This document shows, piece by piece, positions 41,826-54,233 of a stretch of 64,000 nt of DNA. The DNA is from Piromyces finnis (taxonomy: Eukaryota > Neocallimastigomycota > Neocallimastigomycetes > Neocallimastigales > Neocallimastigaceae): contig MCFH01000031.1 of NCBI GenBank assembly GCA_002104945.1, forward strand, positions 423,501 to 487,500. The letters run 5' to 3'. Position 1 is the first letter of the stretch; each line of letters opens with the position of its first letter. The notes under the pieces are model-generated. The model was not told where the DNA came from. It worked only from the letters and a program-made list of their open reading frames with translations, and ran no database searches. Position numbers and translations under genes: made by a program.

Positions 41826-44701
41826 AGTTAATTTTTAATTCAAAATAAAATGTAAAACAGTGGTGTAGTACATACCGTCGTCATCATTAAATAATTTACC
41901 GTAAAGAATTTTATTAAAAAAAGATTATATTATTATTAAAATATTTTATGCATATTTCGCTAAAAAAAAAAAAAGTCAAAAATTTTAATGTTTCCTTTTA
42001 TATCAGTAGTAATGTTAAAACTTCTATTTTTGTATAATTAATTTTTATGGTAATATATTTAATTTCTTGTCACTGGTTTAGGCATCATAACCAATAATAT
42101 TAAATTACATATATGGTAATAAAAAAATTTTTTAAAAAATGCTAAATTTATTCATAACGTTGTAGTAAAAATCTTGGTTATTGTAAAGGGTTAAATTTTT
42201 TAAAAAATATTGTTTATTATTAATTAATTTGTAATTATAAAATATTATCGATGTGCTAATGTGCCAGTGTATTTACATTATATGTCATGTAAGTTGAAGG
42301 CTAAAATTGAACAAATAATTATATATAGTTATCAAGTGTGATAGATTATTCAAATGTTATTCTTTTTATTTAAAAAGTAACACAATATATCATTTTTACA
42401 GTTATTATTATTTTTATTAAAAAAGTAACACTGTAGAACTGATTTATTGTTATATAATACTATTTGAGTGACTATTTTATATTAATATTTTTGCGCGGCA
42501 TTATCGAAAACATATATTGATAAACACAAAATAAAGAATTACTGATACTTTTTATTATTTAAATATTTCCTATGTAAGTCTATGCATAGTTCATTAATAA
42601 TTAAATATATATAACTTTATCTTTTCATTATTTATATAACTTTATTCATAATTATAAAATTTTCATCTTTTTTTATTCACCAATAAAATATAAAATAGGT
42701 TTATTATAAATATATTAAATAATATATCTAAATCATATAGTATAATAAATTTTATTTAATATTTAAGGGTGCAATTTCAAGGAATTTTTAATATTTTCTA
42801 ATTACAAAAATAAATTAAATTTTGTTATATATAATATACATATATTATAATTAATTATATCAAATAAGTCAATTTAAATGTAAACGTGTGTAGAATATTT
42901 AAAAAGCTATTCTTTTAATATATTTAACATTTATCAAAATTTGAAACTTTAATCAATAATATTTTAATATATCAGAAAAAAACAAAACAAACATTGCTTA
43001 ATAAAAAGCTTATTTAATATGAAAATGTTACTTTTCGAAAAATTTTGTAACTTATTTTAATATATATATTTATATTTTACCATTTATTATTGGTATTTCA
43101 TTATTTATGTTTTAACACCAAATAATATATTATTCAATTCATTTTAAAAACAGACAAGAAGCATTAATCTTCTATTAGGTGAAGCAAGTATAAATATTTT
43201 ATAGAATATAATAGATTAAAATTTATATAAAATTAATACTTTTATTATTCTAATTACTTTATTATTAAGATTGCTTTTTTTATGTTCATTTTTTCAAAAA
43301 AGAATATTCAATATAGAATTTTATGAGAATAAAAAATAATACAACTAATATATATCTTTTATTTAAATAAATTAAATAATATAACTGTGTAACCTTATTT
43401 GTATAAATAAATTAAATTTTTTATTTTATAATTTTTATTTTAATATTATAGAATTTGTGTAAAGTTACAAAAAATCAATATAAATTAATATATAAAATAT
43501 ATATAAATAAAGTGTATACAAATATAATATAAAATACAATATATATTACTTTATATTATAATATTAACTATCCTATTTTTTTAATGGTCTAAAATACTTT
43601 TTTAAAAAAGCTTATCATATATTATATGCCTTTTTTAGGTATCTTTTAATATAAAGTGTAAACAATATATTTATTATATTAATTTCATTATTTTTTGTTT
43701 TTTTTTTTGCTTATAATATATAATAGAATGTATTCTTAATATTATTGATTAATAGAAAAATTTTAATTAAAGCCATTATGTTGTATAATAATATCATATA
43801 TTACTTTATATTCTAATAGATTTGTAATAAAATAGCTAAACATATATTGGATAAATACTATTTTATATTAAATAAAGTTTTGAAACTGATAAAATTTTTA
43901 TATTAATATTATTAGCGTCATAAAATTTCATTAAATAAAGAATTAATTTTTTTTTAAAAAAATTGTATTTTATATTTATTTATTTATTTCTTTTTCTTTT
44001 TTTTTTTTTTTTTTAAATAAAGATATTTTTTTTATTAATATTTTAATTTAAATTGTTGTTATTTTTATTCTTACATTGTTGTTATATTTTATACATTAAT
44101 ACCAAAAATAGTGTTATATTATTAGAATATAACACTACTATAGTCCTAAATCCAACAAAAAGAATAAAGTAACAAATTAAAATATTTAAAAACATAATAA
44201 ATATCAATAATCAAAAACAAAAAGAACAATAAATCGCAAATCAACAATATCAAAATAAATGATATAAATTTAGTTATAAAATTAATAAATCACATTCTCA
44301 AAAAGAAAAACAAAAATACTTTTAATTATTAAATATAATTCAAATCAAACTTTGAAAAATATTTAAAAATAATTATAGTATAAATTATTAATTATATAAT
44401 TATATATATTAAATCAAAACAAATCAATTTTATTTATATTATAAAATAGATTTTAATAGAAATTATATAATATAAAAATTATATATTTAAATATAAAATT
44501 ATTATAATGTATTTATAGTTTATTTTAAAATAAACAAATTAATTTAAGCTTAACAACAACAATCTTTAATAATTATTTCTTTTTAAATAAAAGCGTTATT
44601 AGTTATTTTTTTTGAACTTTTTAGTAAAAAAAAAAAGCGAAAAAACAAATAAACTTATTCAAAAGATAAAAAAAGTGTAATTAAAAAGAAAAATATTCAA
44701 T
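41718..44701. other. Intergenic region before the SH3 membrane protein
   Basis: About 3 kb. It begins with an AAAT satellite (41746-41824) and is otherwise AT-rich without a credible exon or RNA gene. Confidence 0.6.
41746..41824. repeat. (AAAT)n microsatellite
   Basis: About 20 tandem AAAT units directly downstream of array gene D. Confidence 0.95.
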
Positions 44702-47566
44702 ATGTTAAATTCAATAAAGTTTTTAATTGCTATAATAGTGACTTTATTTTTAAACTTTTCATATGGTAATTATAATTTATTTTTTATTAATATAAAGTGT
44801 TTTTAATAATAATGATAATAATAAATAAATATTATATTCTGGTATAGGTTCTTTAAATATTAGTCCAAATTATGGAAAGTTTAAAGCAGGTAAATATTCA
44901 CATTATAATTTTCATATTTATTTGAATGTATTATAAAAATATATTTTCATTTTATTTTATTAAAAAATAAAAACTACTTTATTCATTTCTTAATATATAT
45001 TTTTTTGTTATATTAATAAAAGGTGATAAAATTACTTTAATTTTTAATTCCAACAGAAAAGTCAATAATGCAACCATATCGTATCATTCAATCCATTATT
45101 CATTGAATAAAGGAATTGATATTTTAAAGAATATTAATGAAGAAAAATTTGAATATGTATGGGAAATCCCAGAAGAAATCGTAAGTTTATGAAATAATAT
45201 AAATATTTTTAATAAAGATAATTTTATTAATTATAAATTAATTAATAAAGAATAATGATATTGGTTATTTTGCTTTATGGGATAATGGAAGTATATTCAT
45301 TGAGCGTAGTAATAATATTGCGATTATTAACAAAACTGTATTAAAAAATAAGCGCTATGATGATGAAAATAAAATAAATAATATTGATAAAACTTCAGTT
45401 GAATTAGAAAACAATGATGAAGAAAACAATGATGAAGAAAAAGAAAAGAAAAAAGATAAGAAAGAAAATGTTATTACTAATTTAGAACAAAATACCATAA
45501 ATAAGGAACATTCTAATGAGTTTGTTGGTACAATTGCTAATTCAAATAAGGATACAGACATAAAGGATAGTAATAAAAGCGAAATCAAAAATACCAAAAG
45601 TGGTTTTAATAATTTATATATTATTATTGGAGCAGGTGTTATTGTAGTAATTATTTTTGCTTTTCTTTTTGTTAAATTGAATAGCAGTAAAAATGAAATT
45701 CCAACAGGTAAACGTTCAATGAAACGTTTTACCCTTCGTGAAGAAAATGTTCCACCAATAACCAAGTATAATGATACTTGGAAAAATACATTATCAAAAA
45801 ATAAAAGTTTTAATACCTTACCTAATAATCTAAATAAAAATAAAAAATTATCAGATGAAGAGACAGAACAATTAATAAATGGTGATAATTTAATTTCCGA
45901 TGCAGAAAAATTTGCTAGAAAACATGGTTTAACTGATACTGAATGGGTTGCTAGAAAGGATTATATACCATATAGAGAAGATGAATTAGAAATTTATCAA
46001 GGAAATAGAATTAAAGTATTCGAACTTTATGATGATTTATGGTGTTATGGTATGAATCTAGATCATTATGGTACACTTAGTAACGATAATGAAGGTATGT
46101 TCCCAAGTAGTATCTTACCATTAGAAGTTATTACACAATTATTGGTTGCTACAAAAGCAGAAAATAAGATTAATACAAATATTGAGCAAAAATCACAAAC
46201 AAATACAAATGAAGTTACTATTGATTGTAGTGATGATGCAGTTAATAGTAATGAAAACCAAGAATCAAATAAAAATGTATCTAATCCAGTTGTTAATGGT
46301 AATTCTCAATTTACACTACCAAAACCATTAGCAGTTCCATTAATGCCTCCAAAACCACTTCCAAATATTCCAAACTTGAACCGTAATTCATCATTACGTT
46401 CATCTGTTCATCGTAAGAGAAACTCTAATATAATAGATCCAAGTAAAAGTCCATTAATTATGAACGCAAAGCGTATGTCACAGTTATCTAATATTTCTAA
46501 TAATGGAAAGCGTGTATCTCAACTTTCAAATCTTTCAAATGAAATTAAAATAACTCAAGAAAAAACATCAAAACAAAAGAAAAGAACATCTCATCAAGGT
46601 AAAATTTTATTTATAAGTACTAACTCAAGTCAAAAAGAAAGAAAAAATGAGGATGTTAAACATTTATTAAGTTCTCCAGAATCTGATTTCCAAAATAGAT
46701 CTACGGATGAATCCTTGTCTGCAATATCACCAATTAACAATTTGGATTTAAAACAAAAGCAACCTGTTGCCAAGCTTGTTTCACCAATTAAAGATGAAGC
46801 TGATACCTCAATTATAAGACAAAAGGATGAGCTTTACCAACAACAATTATTAATTCAAAAACAAAGAGAACAGTTACAGCAACAAAAATTAGAACAGCAG
46901 AAATTGCAAGAGCAATTAAAGCAACAACAATTACATCAACAATTGCAACAACAACAAATTCAAATGCAACTTAAACAATTACAACAATTACAGCAAGAAA
47001 AGGAACGCCAATTATTACAACAAAAACAACAAATTCAAAAACAAATTCAACAACAACAAATGGAACAAGAACAATTAAGAATTCAACGTGAACAGCAACA
47101 AATAATACAAAAATCAAAATTAAAAGAAATAGAATATGAAAGAGAACGTCTTTTACACCAATCTATGAATAAACAAGAGAATAGAGATTCTATTCTTCCA
47201 TCTTACACAGAAGCAGTGAATAATAATCCATATAACTTTAGTTCCAGTTCTAGTTCTGAAAATATGGTTGAAGGATTCCCATTACCACCAAATATGTCTA
47301 TACCATCTCCAAAAGCAATGTCACCTGTTTCTAGCAGCTCTGGAGATCAAGACCCAGAATTATATCCAAGAAATACATCGTATAAGCACCAGATACAAAA
47401 ACGTGATTTACCACCTGAAGATTATCCACGTAATATCTCAAGAGCTTACGTCGATGAACATCCTTCCATTGGTAGAAAAATAAAGCAAACCAAAAATGAA
47501 GAACAAAGTTCAAATAATAAAGAAAAATCCGCTTTAAAACAAAAAGAAGCAATGAATTATCAATAA
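44702..47566 (+). CDS. Type I membrane protein with cytosolic SH3 domain and Gln-rich coil
   Basis: Four exons, 44702-44765, 44848-44889, 45023-45180 and 45251-47566, encode 859 aa. A signal peptide (SIKFLIAIIVTLFLNFSYG) opens the protein. A ~70-aa extracellular domain (SLNISPNYGKFKAGDKITL ... YHSIHYSL ... YVWEIPEE ... GYFALWDNGS) resembles the beta-sandwich ectodomains of fungal wall-facing proteins. An acidic stalk and one TM (YIIIGAGVIVVIIFAFLFV, about 211-232) follow. Inside lies an SH3 domain (about 320-385): KDYIPYREDELEIYQGNRIK, LWCYGMNL and GMFPSSILPLEV carry the conserved acidic, Trp and Pro/Ser positions. PPKPLPNIPN is a possible proline ligand. Residues about 615-715 are a Gln/Leu/Glu coiled coil, followed by a Ser/Pro-rich end. 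The plan resembles Fus1/Sho1-like SH3 membrane proteins of fungi, so cell-surface sensing or polarity is likely but unproven. Confidence 0.88.
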
Positions 47567-48617
47567 CAAAATTTAGATAGATGTATTAAGTAAAATTAAG
47601 AATTAATAAAATAGAGGTTTTAATCTATTTTTCGTAATTTTTTTTTTTTTAAAAAAAATAAAAGATAGGATAAAATTTTATTATTATTGATTTAATTATT
47701 AGATAAATTAGTACAAAAAGTTTGAATTTTTTTTCATAATAATATTTCTCATTGCACATAAAAATGAAATAATAATAATAAAAAAAACAAAAAGCAAAAA
47801 ATAAACAAATAAAAAAAAAAAGTAATAATAATAAAAAAAAAAAACAACTCATAAATATAAATAAATAATTAAATAATAATAAATTATATATGTATTTTAA
47901 ATATTCATAAAAATCTTTTTTTTAAATGTTTATTTAATCAAATTGATTAAAGGTAGTAAAATAAGGTAAAAAATATTATAAATCAAATATAATAGTATAT
48001 AAAAAATTTGTTAAAGGATACTGTTCATAAGTTTAACTTTTTTTTTTTTTTTTTCCTTTTTAAAAGAATTAATAATTTTTTATCTTTATTTAGTTTAATT
48101 AATTTAAATAAGCTTTTATATAAGAAAAATAAATATTTTAAAATTAACATTTTTGAAACATAATATGAAACAATAGTAGTATTATAGCAATATATATATA
48201 TATATATTTTTTTTTTGGGTGAATTTTTAATAATTTAATTTTTAATAAATGAATTACTATTTTACAAAATTTAAACTTTAATTATAATAATAATAATAAT
48301 TAATTAATTATTCATCTTTACTTTCTTTCATGAAGAAATGTATCATATTAGTATTATGAGTATTTTAATTCTTTATACATTTTTAATAAAAAAAGAACAA
48401 ACAAACAAAAAAAATATATATATAAAGTATAAAATAAATATTCTCTTTATATAAAAATTTAAATAATATGTTATTCAAATGAAAATGATATGAGGTTTTA
48501 GAAAATAAATATATATGAATTATTATTATTATTATATGAAATTGTATTAGAAATTTATCTTTTTTTTTTTTTTTAAAAAAAAAGATTAGAGGAATATCAA
48601 AAGTTAAAAATTTTATT
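47567..48617. other. Intergenic, 3' flank of SH3 gene to tRNA
   Basis: AT-rich with A/T homopolymers, and no gene seen. The 48580-48617 side is the tRNA 3' flank; its T-run signal for Pol III would read as A-run on the plus strand, and AAAAAAAAA occurs at about 48575-48583. Confidence 0.55.
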
Positions 48618-48689
48618 CTCCGCATAGGGGAATCGAACCCCTGCCGCCACGGTGAGAGCGTGGAATCCTAGCCACTGGACCAATGCGGA
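48618..48689 (-). tRNA. trnE-CUC: tRNA-Glu (anticodon CUC)
   Basis: The minus strand gives a full cloverleaf without intron. The acceptor arms are TCCGCAT and ATGCGGA with discriminator G. The D arm is GTCCAGTGGCTAGGAT. The anticodon stem CCACG/CGTGG encloses CTCTCAC, so the anticodon is CUC. The T arm is AGGGG TTCGATT CCCCT. The box A (TGGTCCAGTGG) and box B (GGTTCGATTCC) promoters are intact. It decodes GAG, a rare Glu codon in these AT-rich genes. Confidence 0.97.
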
Positions 48690-49369
48690 TATTACATTAT
48701 TCAAATTATGGGTACTTATATTTTTTTTTCATCCTGCTATTTCCAAAATTTTCAAAATAACCAAATTCATCATTTTATAAATTAAATAAATTGAATTAAT
48801 TATCATCATTATCATTTAAATACACATCACTAATGAATAAGAAATTCTTTTGATAGTTTATCAATATGTATTTTTTTTATATAAAAGAAGGGTTAGAATA
48901 AATAAATAATTCTTCAATCCAAAAATAATTTAAATATTAAAATCAATTTAAAAATCAAAAAAAAAAAAAAATGAAATTTAATTTTTTTTTTTTTAATAAA
49001 ATAAATTTACATTTATAAATATTTAAAATTAATATATAAATGATATAAAGATAATAATGATAATAATGTTAATGATAAAAAAAAAGAAAAAAGAAAATAG
49101 TATATATATATTTGTATTATTTAACATTTGTTATTTATTCATTATTAAATTATTTATTAAGTAAAAATTCTGAAATAAAATTATTATATTTAAAAGTTTT
49201 AATAAATTTCTTCATTAGAAATAGTTATCTATCTATATATTTTTTTAACATAACATTAATACCTATATAAGAATATATTGTACTAAAATAATTAAAATAA
49301 AAATATAATATAGAAATTATATTAAGAATAATAAAATGATAATAAGAAATAAAAAATAGTATTGAAATA
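48690..49369. other. Intergenic between tRNA and LINE copy 1
   Basis: AT-rich, no recognised feature. The last bases (TATTGAAATAT) abut the LINE poly-A tail. Confidence 0.55.
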
Positions 49370-50985
49370 TTTTTTTTTTCAGACTAGGAAGAGAATACAC
49401 TTCTTGTATTTATTTATTTAATTTGAATATTACATTATATTAGGTGATAATACATATTGATATAATAGATAATAAATAAAAATGATAAAAAATAATTATT
49501 TAAGTTACATAAAAGTTACATAAAAGTTCAATGAACTCTGTAATTTGTACTGTGTGGGATTGGTCCCTACCTAATAAATTAAATAAAATAAAAAAGAGAA
49601 GTAACATCTGGTAGGATAGTGTGGTGTCTACTAAACTCTCCCATGAGTTCATAATATTTTCATTCGAAGAAATGCTAATATTGAATCCTGTGTACGGAAC
49701 ACTGAGAATATTCCTTTGCCATATCGGTACGACGTCCGCGCTCTTGATTACGTTAGGTGTCTTACTAAACCTATTGAAAAGTAGCTTCATAGAGCTACTA
49801 ATGATAGGGATTGTTTTAGTAAGAAAAGCCGCGAGACCCTCTACATATAGAACATGAGATCCTGATGAACTGTAAAGCTGTTCATTCAAATGTCTTTGAT
49901 TCGCCTTATCGATTTGTAGCTCATTATAAGCTATAGTTCCACCAAGAAGGAATGTAAAAATATAGTTATAAATTGTTTTTCTTACTTCCATTTCAGGGAA
50001 TAAGTAAGTGATGAATTGATTATTGTATTTATTTTGAAAAAGGGTAAAAAGATCGTCAAGAGAGTTAAGTGAAGAAGTTCTGTATTCAGAGAATGCAGGA
50101 CATTCTAAAATCCAATGATAAAAATATTGTTCATCATACCCGAAACATGGACAGACATGAGGGCAGTTAGATGTAACTCTATTACTGGCAATAGCAATTC
50201 TGGTAGTGTTTTCATAACCGTATCGAATACGTATAATCCAAGTAATTCCTAAATTTAAGTGAGGCTTGTTGAGACCGATATGCATTGGGCGATTTGAATT
50301 AAGGAATTTGTTGTTAGTGTATCTGAGGGCTTTACTTCCATTATTTAGGCTATTATTATTCCAATAATGTTTTCTAATATTTTTAATATTTATTTTCATA
50401 AGTTTCTTATATAGTGAACAAGATTCTTTGGCCCAAGAGTAATGAGACATGGGAGGAATAGATTGGACGAGATCTTTAATAATACAGTTTGATTTTCTCC
50501 ATTTAACAAAGCATTTTACTTGTTGCGCAGCACAAATACAAATCCTTAAATCCCTTGTAAGAGCATACATGCTAATAAACGAATTTCATTCAAAAACAAA
50601 ATTCTTGTTATTTAGACTTTTACTGTGAAAGCTATTGATACTCCATAAAACAGCAATATTGATAAGAGATTGGACTCTGCGAGTTTTATTTTTGTTAAAA
50701 TCAAGTAATAGAGCATAATAAGAGACTTTACTTAAAATATAGGAATGAATGACTATACTTTTTGAACCAATAGGAATACAATTGTTGGTAAGAAAGTTCT
50801 TAATGGAGAATAAAGATTTTTGAACTTTTTTGTACATGTTAGATAGAATGGAAGTCAGAGAAAGATCTTCATCGAATTCTAAGTATAGTAAAAAACCTTT
50901 GGAATCGAGTACATACCAATGTAAAATGTTGGGTTTACATAACTAGGGGATCGGTTTAACATTTTTTTTTTTTTTAACGGCAACA
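49370..50985 (-). mobile_element. 5'-truncated non-LTR retrotransposon (LINE), copy 1
   Basis: The minus-strand frame from about 50940 to 49500 is the C-terminal part of a LINE reverse-transcriptase ORF. GFLLYLEFDEDLSLTSIL is the post-RT 'YLG-x-FD' block. KNFLTNNCIPIGSKSIVIHS and KVSYYALLLDFN are the thumb region. NCPHVCPCFG ... QYFYHWILECPAF is the C-terminal Cys/His motif. One in-frame TGA (50586-50588) breaks the frame, and a TAG lies near 50943. The 3' end has a poly-A tail (T run 49370-49379). The RT core and endonuclease are absent, so this is a dead 5'-truncated copy. Its 5' border is uncertain: the last clear homology is at about 50945. A possible duplication AAATATTTTT at 49365 and 50986 would place the border at 50985. 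Confidence 0.85.
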
Positions 50986-51180
50986 AATATTTTTAAACTT
51001 TATTAGTAATTTAATTAAAATTATAATACATGTAATATAATAAATTAAAAAAAATAATAATAATAAAAAAAAAAATATGTTTAAATAAATACAAATGAAT
51101 AAAAATTGGGTATACTGTATTCTAGTAATTTTAATTAAAGTAAAAAAGCCTCTATTATACTAAAGTACGATAATTGTATT

Positions 51181-51585
51181 TGGCTTCCGATGGGACACCG
51201 AGTCAAAGATCAAAATTTTGTCAAGGGTCAAAATTATGATCTCCATTGGTTGCGCTGGCCCTCCTGGCCTGTCTTACTGTTTCTTCAGCATTGACGTTCT
51301 TGGCTGTTGTTTCAAACCTTTTGAACATTGATCATTGCTGGCCAATAGCAAAAGGCATGATTTTGGTTTAACGACAATAGTTGCAAATTTATTTATTCTA
51401 AAAGACATTTCACTTAAATTGACCCAATCAAGAACTAGATTAAGCATCTCTTGAAGGTTCTTCTTGCTAGGAGTAATTTTACCAAAGTAAAAATTGTATA
51501 TAATTTCAAATGGAACTTATTAGAAGTCAAAGGTAAAAATTATGAACTTTGTTGGTTGTGTTTGCCCTAACGACCTATTTTAAAC
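51181..51585 (-). mobile_element. Decayed LINE reverse-transcriptase fragment
   Basis: The minus strand at 51360-51480 reads KNLQEMLNLVLDWV, then SFRINKFATIVVKPKS. This is the segment just after the YADD box of LINE reverse transcriptases (LQ-x-LD-x-W, then F-x-I-N-x-K). The surrounding sequence has GC well above its neighbours, with a degenerate direct repeat of about 33 bp at 51220-51255 and 51530-51562. It served as the target for copy 2. The family relation to copy 1 is likely but not proven. Confidence 0.55.
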
Positions 51586-51591
51586 CTTTTA

Positions 51592-51623
<32 letters not shown>

Positions 51624-52266
51624 AGACTAGGAAGAGAATACACATCTTTTATTCATTTATTTAATTTGTGATATTACATAATATTAGGTGATAATACATA
51701 TTGATATAATAAATAATAAATAAAAATAATAAAATATATATAAATAAAAATATAAATATAAAATAATATAAAATAATTATTTAAGTTGCATAAAAGTTCA
51801 ATGAACTCTGCAATTTGTACTGTGTGGGATTGGTCCCTACCTAATAAATTAAATGAAATAAAAAATGAAGTAAACTCTCCCATGAGCTCATAATGTTTTC
51901 ATTCAAAAAAATGCTAATATTGAATCCTGTGTACGGAACACTGAGAATATTCCTTTGCCATATCGGTACGACGTCCGCGCTCTTGATTACGTTAGGTGTC
52001 TTACTAAACCTATTGAAAAGTAGCTTCATAGAGCTACTAATGATAGGGATTGTTTTAGTAAGAAAAGCCGCGAGACCCTCTACATATAGAACATGAGATC
52101 CTGATGAACTGTAAAGCTGTTCATTCAAATGTCTTTGTTCCGCCTTATCGATTTATAGCTCATTATAAGCTAAAGTTCCACCAAGAAGGAACGTAAAAAT
52201 TTAGTTATAAATTGTTTTTCTTACTTCCATTTCAGAGAGTAAGTATGTGATGAATCTTTTAATCAA
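51586..52266 (-). mobile_element. 5'-truncated LINE copy 2 with 11-bp target-site duplication
   Basis: The element body is 51597-52255. Its 3' end is a 27-bp T run (poly-A tail), followed by the same ACTAGGAAGAGAATACAC start as copy 1, and it is nearly identical to copy 1 up to 52255. It is flanked by CTTTTAATCAA at 51586-51596 and 52256-52266, the target-site duplication. Compared with copy 1 it lacks about 30 bp near 51870, which breaks the frame, and ends much earlier at the 5' side. The long intact tail and clean duplication indicate recent insertion. Confidence 0.92.
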
Positions 52267-52920
52267 AATGGGTATTCTTATTTAATTTGATATTTACAAT
52301 GTACTTTCATTTTCTTTATATTATCATTGTTAAGATTTTTTCTTACAAGAAGAAATTTAATAACTTTTTTGCATATACCAAAACAATTATACAATAATAG
52401 TAGAACTACCATAATTTAAAAATTTTTAATTTTCTCAAATTTATTACTTTTCCTATCATAAATAATAATATACAATTATAAATATTATATCACTAACCGA
52501 AAGACTTATTACCTACTAAATCATCACTAATAAACTCTTATTTATCAATTTATATTTTTTAATAATAACACCCTTAAAAAACACATTTTATTTAATAATT
52601 AAAATATTAATTTAACTTTCTTACTAAAACATTTTTTATCATTCCTCAAATACTACATATTTTCAGCACTTAACATTTTTCATATTATTGTGATAATGTT
52701 TCCAGATTTAACGATTATTATTAATACATAATTGTTTTAAATATCATTCAAATTTCAAATATTTTTGTTTTATCCTTTTCTTATACTTGTAACACTCAAT
52801 TTGTTTTTGCGTAATAAATTATTCTATCCTTTTTTTTTTAATTTTTTTTTATTTTTTTTATTCATATAAAAAAAATATTGACTTCTAATTCCACGTCAGT
52901 ATTTTTACATTTTAAATTGT
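52267..52920. other. Intergenic, LINE to uL23 gene
   Basis: AT-rich 3' flank of the uL23 gene. Near 52370 the minus strand has a weak match to a mutated RT YxDD region (VLVYAKK), which may be older LINE debris. Nothing else seen. Confidence 0.5.
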
Positions 52921-53694
52921 TTAAACGAAACCGATCTATATTGAAATTTTTATAATAAATTTAAAATTAGATATTTCACTTTTAATAATAATTAAATATT
53001 TATCAATTATTTACCTTGCTGGCAACTTCTAAAGCATCAACATCAGCAGAAAGACGGATGAAAGCCTTCTTAGTACCATTTGGTCTGATTAAAGTGTTGA
53101 TCTTTTCAGCATCAACTTGGTACATTCTCTTGATGGCATCCTTAATTTGCTTCTTGTTGGCCTTAACGTCGCAAATGAAGACAAGAGTGTTGTCATCTTC
53201 AATCTTCTTCATGGCAGATTCAGTCTTAAGTGGGAATCTGAGAATGCTGTATTGGTCGACAGAGCTAGTCTTTGGGACAGAAACTCTTGGGTACTTTGGC
53301 TTACGAGCAAGACGAAGAGTCTTTGGTCTTCTGAAAGAGGTAGAAGTGATCATCTTCTTGGTAGCCTTAGCATTAACTCCTTTAAGAGCAGCCTTCTTGG
53401 CGGCAGCAGCCTTGGAAGTGTCTAATAAGTTTTAATTAATAATTTACAATTAATTCATTCATCCATTAAAAACTTCATTAATTCATAATATCATTATTTT
53501 GTATTTATCAAAATAGATATCATCTCATTTTACATAAATTAATATTGGACATATATACAAAAACAATATCATTTTAAATCCACATTCCATTACATCATCT
53601 TAAATAATTAAACATTAAACATAAAAGATAATAAAAAAATTCATAACACATTTTATTCATTCATTAAAACATTCATTATATACCTTTAACCATG
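52921..53694 (-). CDS. RPL23A: 60S ribosomal protein uL23 (L23a/L25)
   Basis: Three exons, 53685-53694, 53015-53421 and 52921-52935, total 432 nt and give 143 aa. The first exon holds three codons plus one base (MVK), and the last only IGFV and stop. The N terminus is Lys/Ala-rich for rRNA binding. The body has [75 protein letters not shown] and [10 protein letters not shown]-like ends, all standard for eukaryotic uL23. The protein sits at the polypeptide exit tunnel and docks SRP and nascent-chain factors. Codon use is clearly biased to AAG, GCC, TTC and ATC, unlike neighbouring genes, as expected for high expression. Confidence 0.97.
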
Positions 53695-54233
53695 ATGACG
53701 TGGTTCTCAATAAATATTTAAAATATTAAGAAATGAGAAAAGAGTGATTAAAATAATAGAATTAATCCTATTTTGTTATTTCATAATTAAAATTTCGAAT
53801 AAATTCAACCAATAGTATTTAATATTTTCTAATTTAAGCCAATAAAAATTTATAAATTTGAGCCACTAAATTATATTTCTTATAATAAATATTACATTAC
53901 ATTATATTAATATATTAATTCATTTATGTATTAAAAGTATGTAGGTATATTCAAAAAAATGTTTATTTATAAATAATTACTACTGTAATTTTATTATTAT
54001 AATTTTATATTTATTAAATTTATATAAATTTTAATAGTACATAAAATCCAAGATATAAAAAAAATAATACTATACTAATTATTGACAAATTAATTTATAT
54101 GTATAATTATTATAACTATCCATATAAATATAAATTAAATATTTTGTGATTTTGAAAATTAGAGAATATTATATATTAACATTTTATAGTTTTTCCTTAT
54201 TCCCAGGTAATTTTTTAATTCTTTATTTCAGAT
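53695..54233. promoter_or_regulatory. uL23 upstream region
   Basis: 540 bp between the ATG of uL23 and the stop of ZC3H15, both on the minus strand. It must hold the uL23 promoter and the ZC3H15 3' end. No specific box was identified in the AT-rich sequence. Confidence 0.4.

Noticed and set aside
45355-45765. 136-aa minus-strand ORF
   Set aside because: It is antisense to exon 4 of the SH3 membrane protein, whose frame is supported by domains and splice joins.
52330-52390. Mutated YxDD-like peptide VLVYAKK as an RT active site
   Set aside because: The match is short, lacks both Asp, and its distance to the next RT block does not fit.
53016-53435. 102- and 139-aa plus-strand ORFs over the uL23 gene
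   Set aside because: They are shadows of a GC-richer ribosomal protein exon on the opposite strand.
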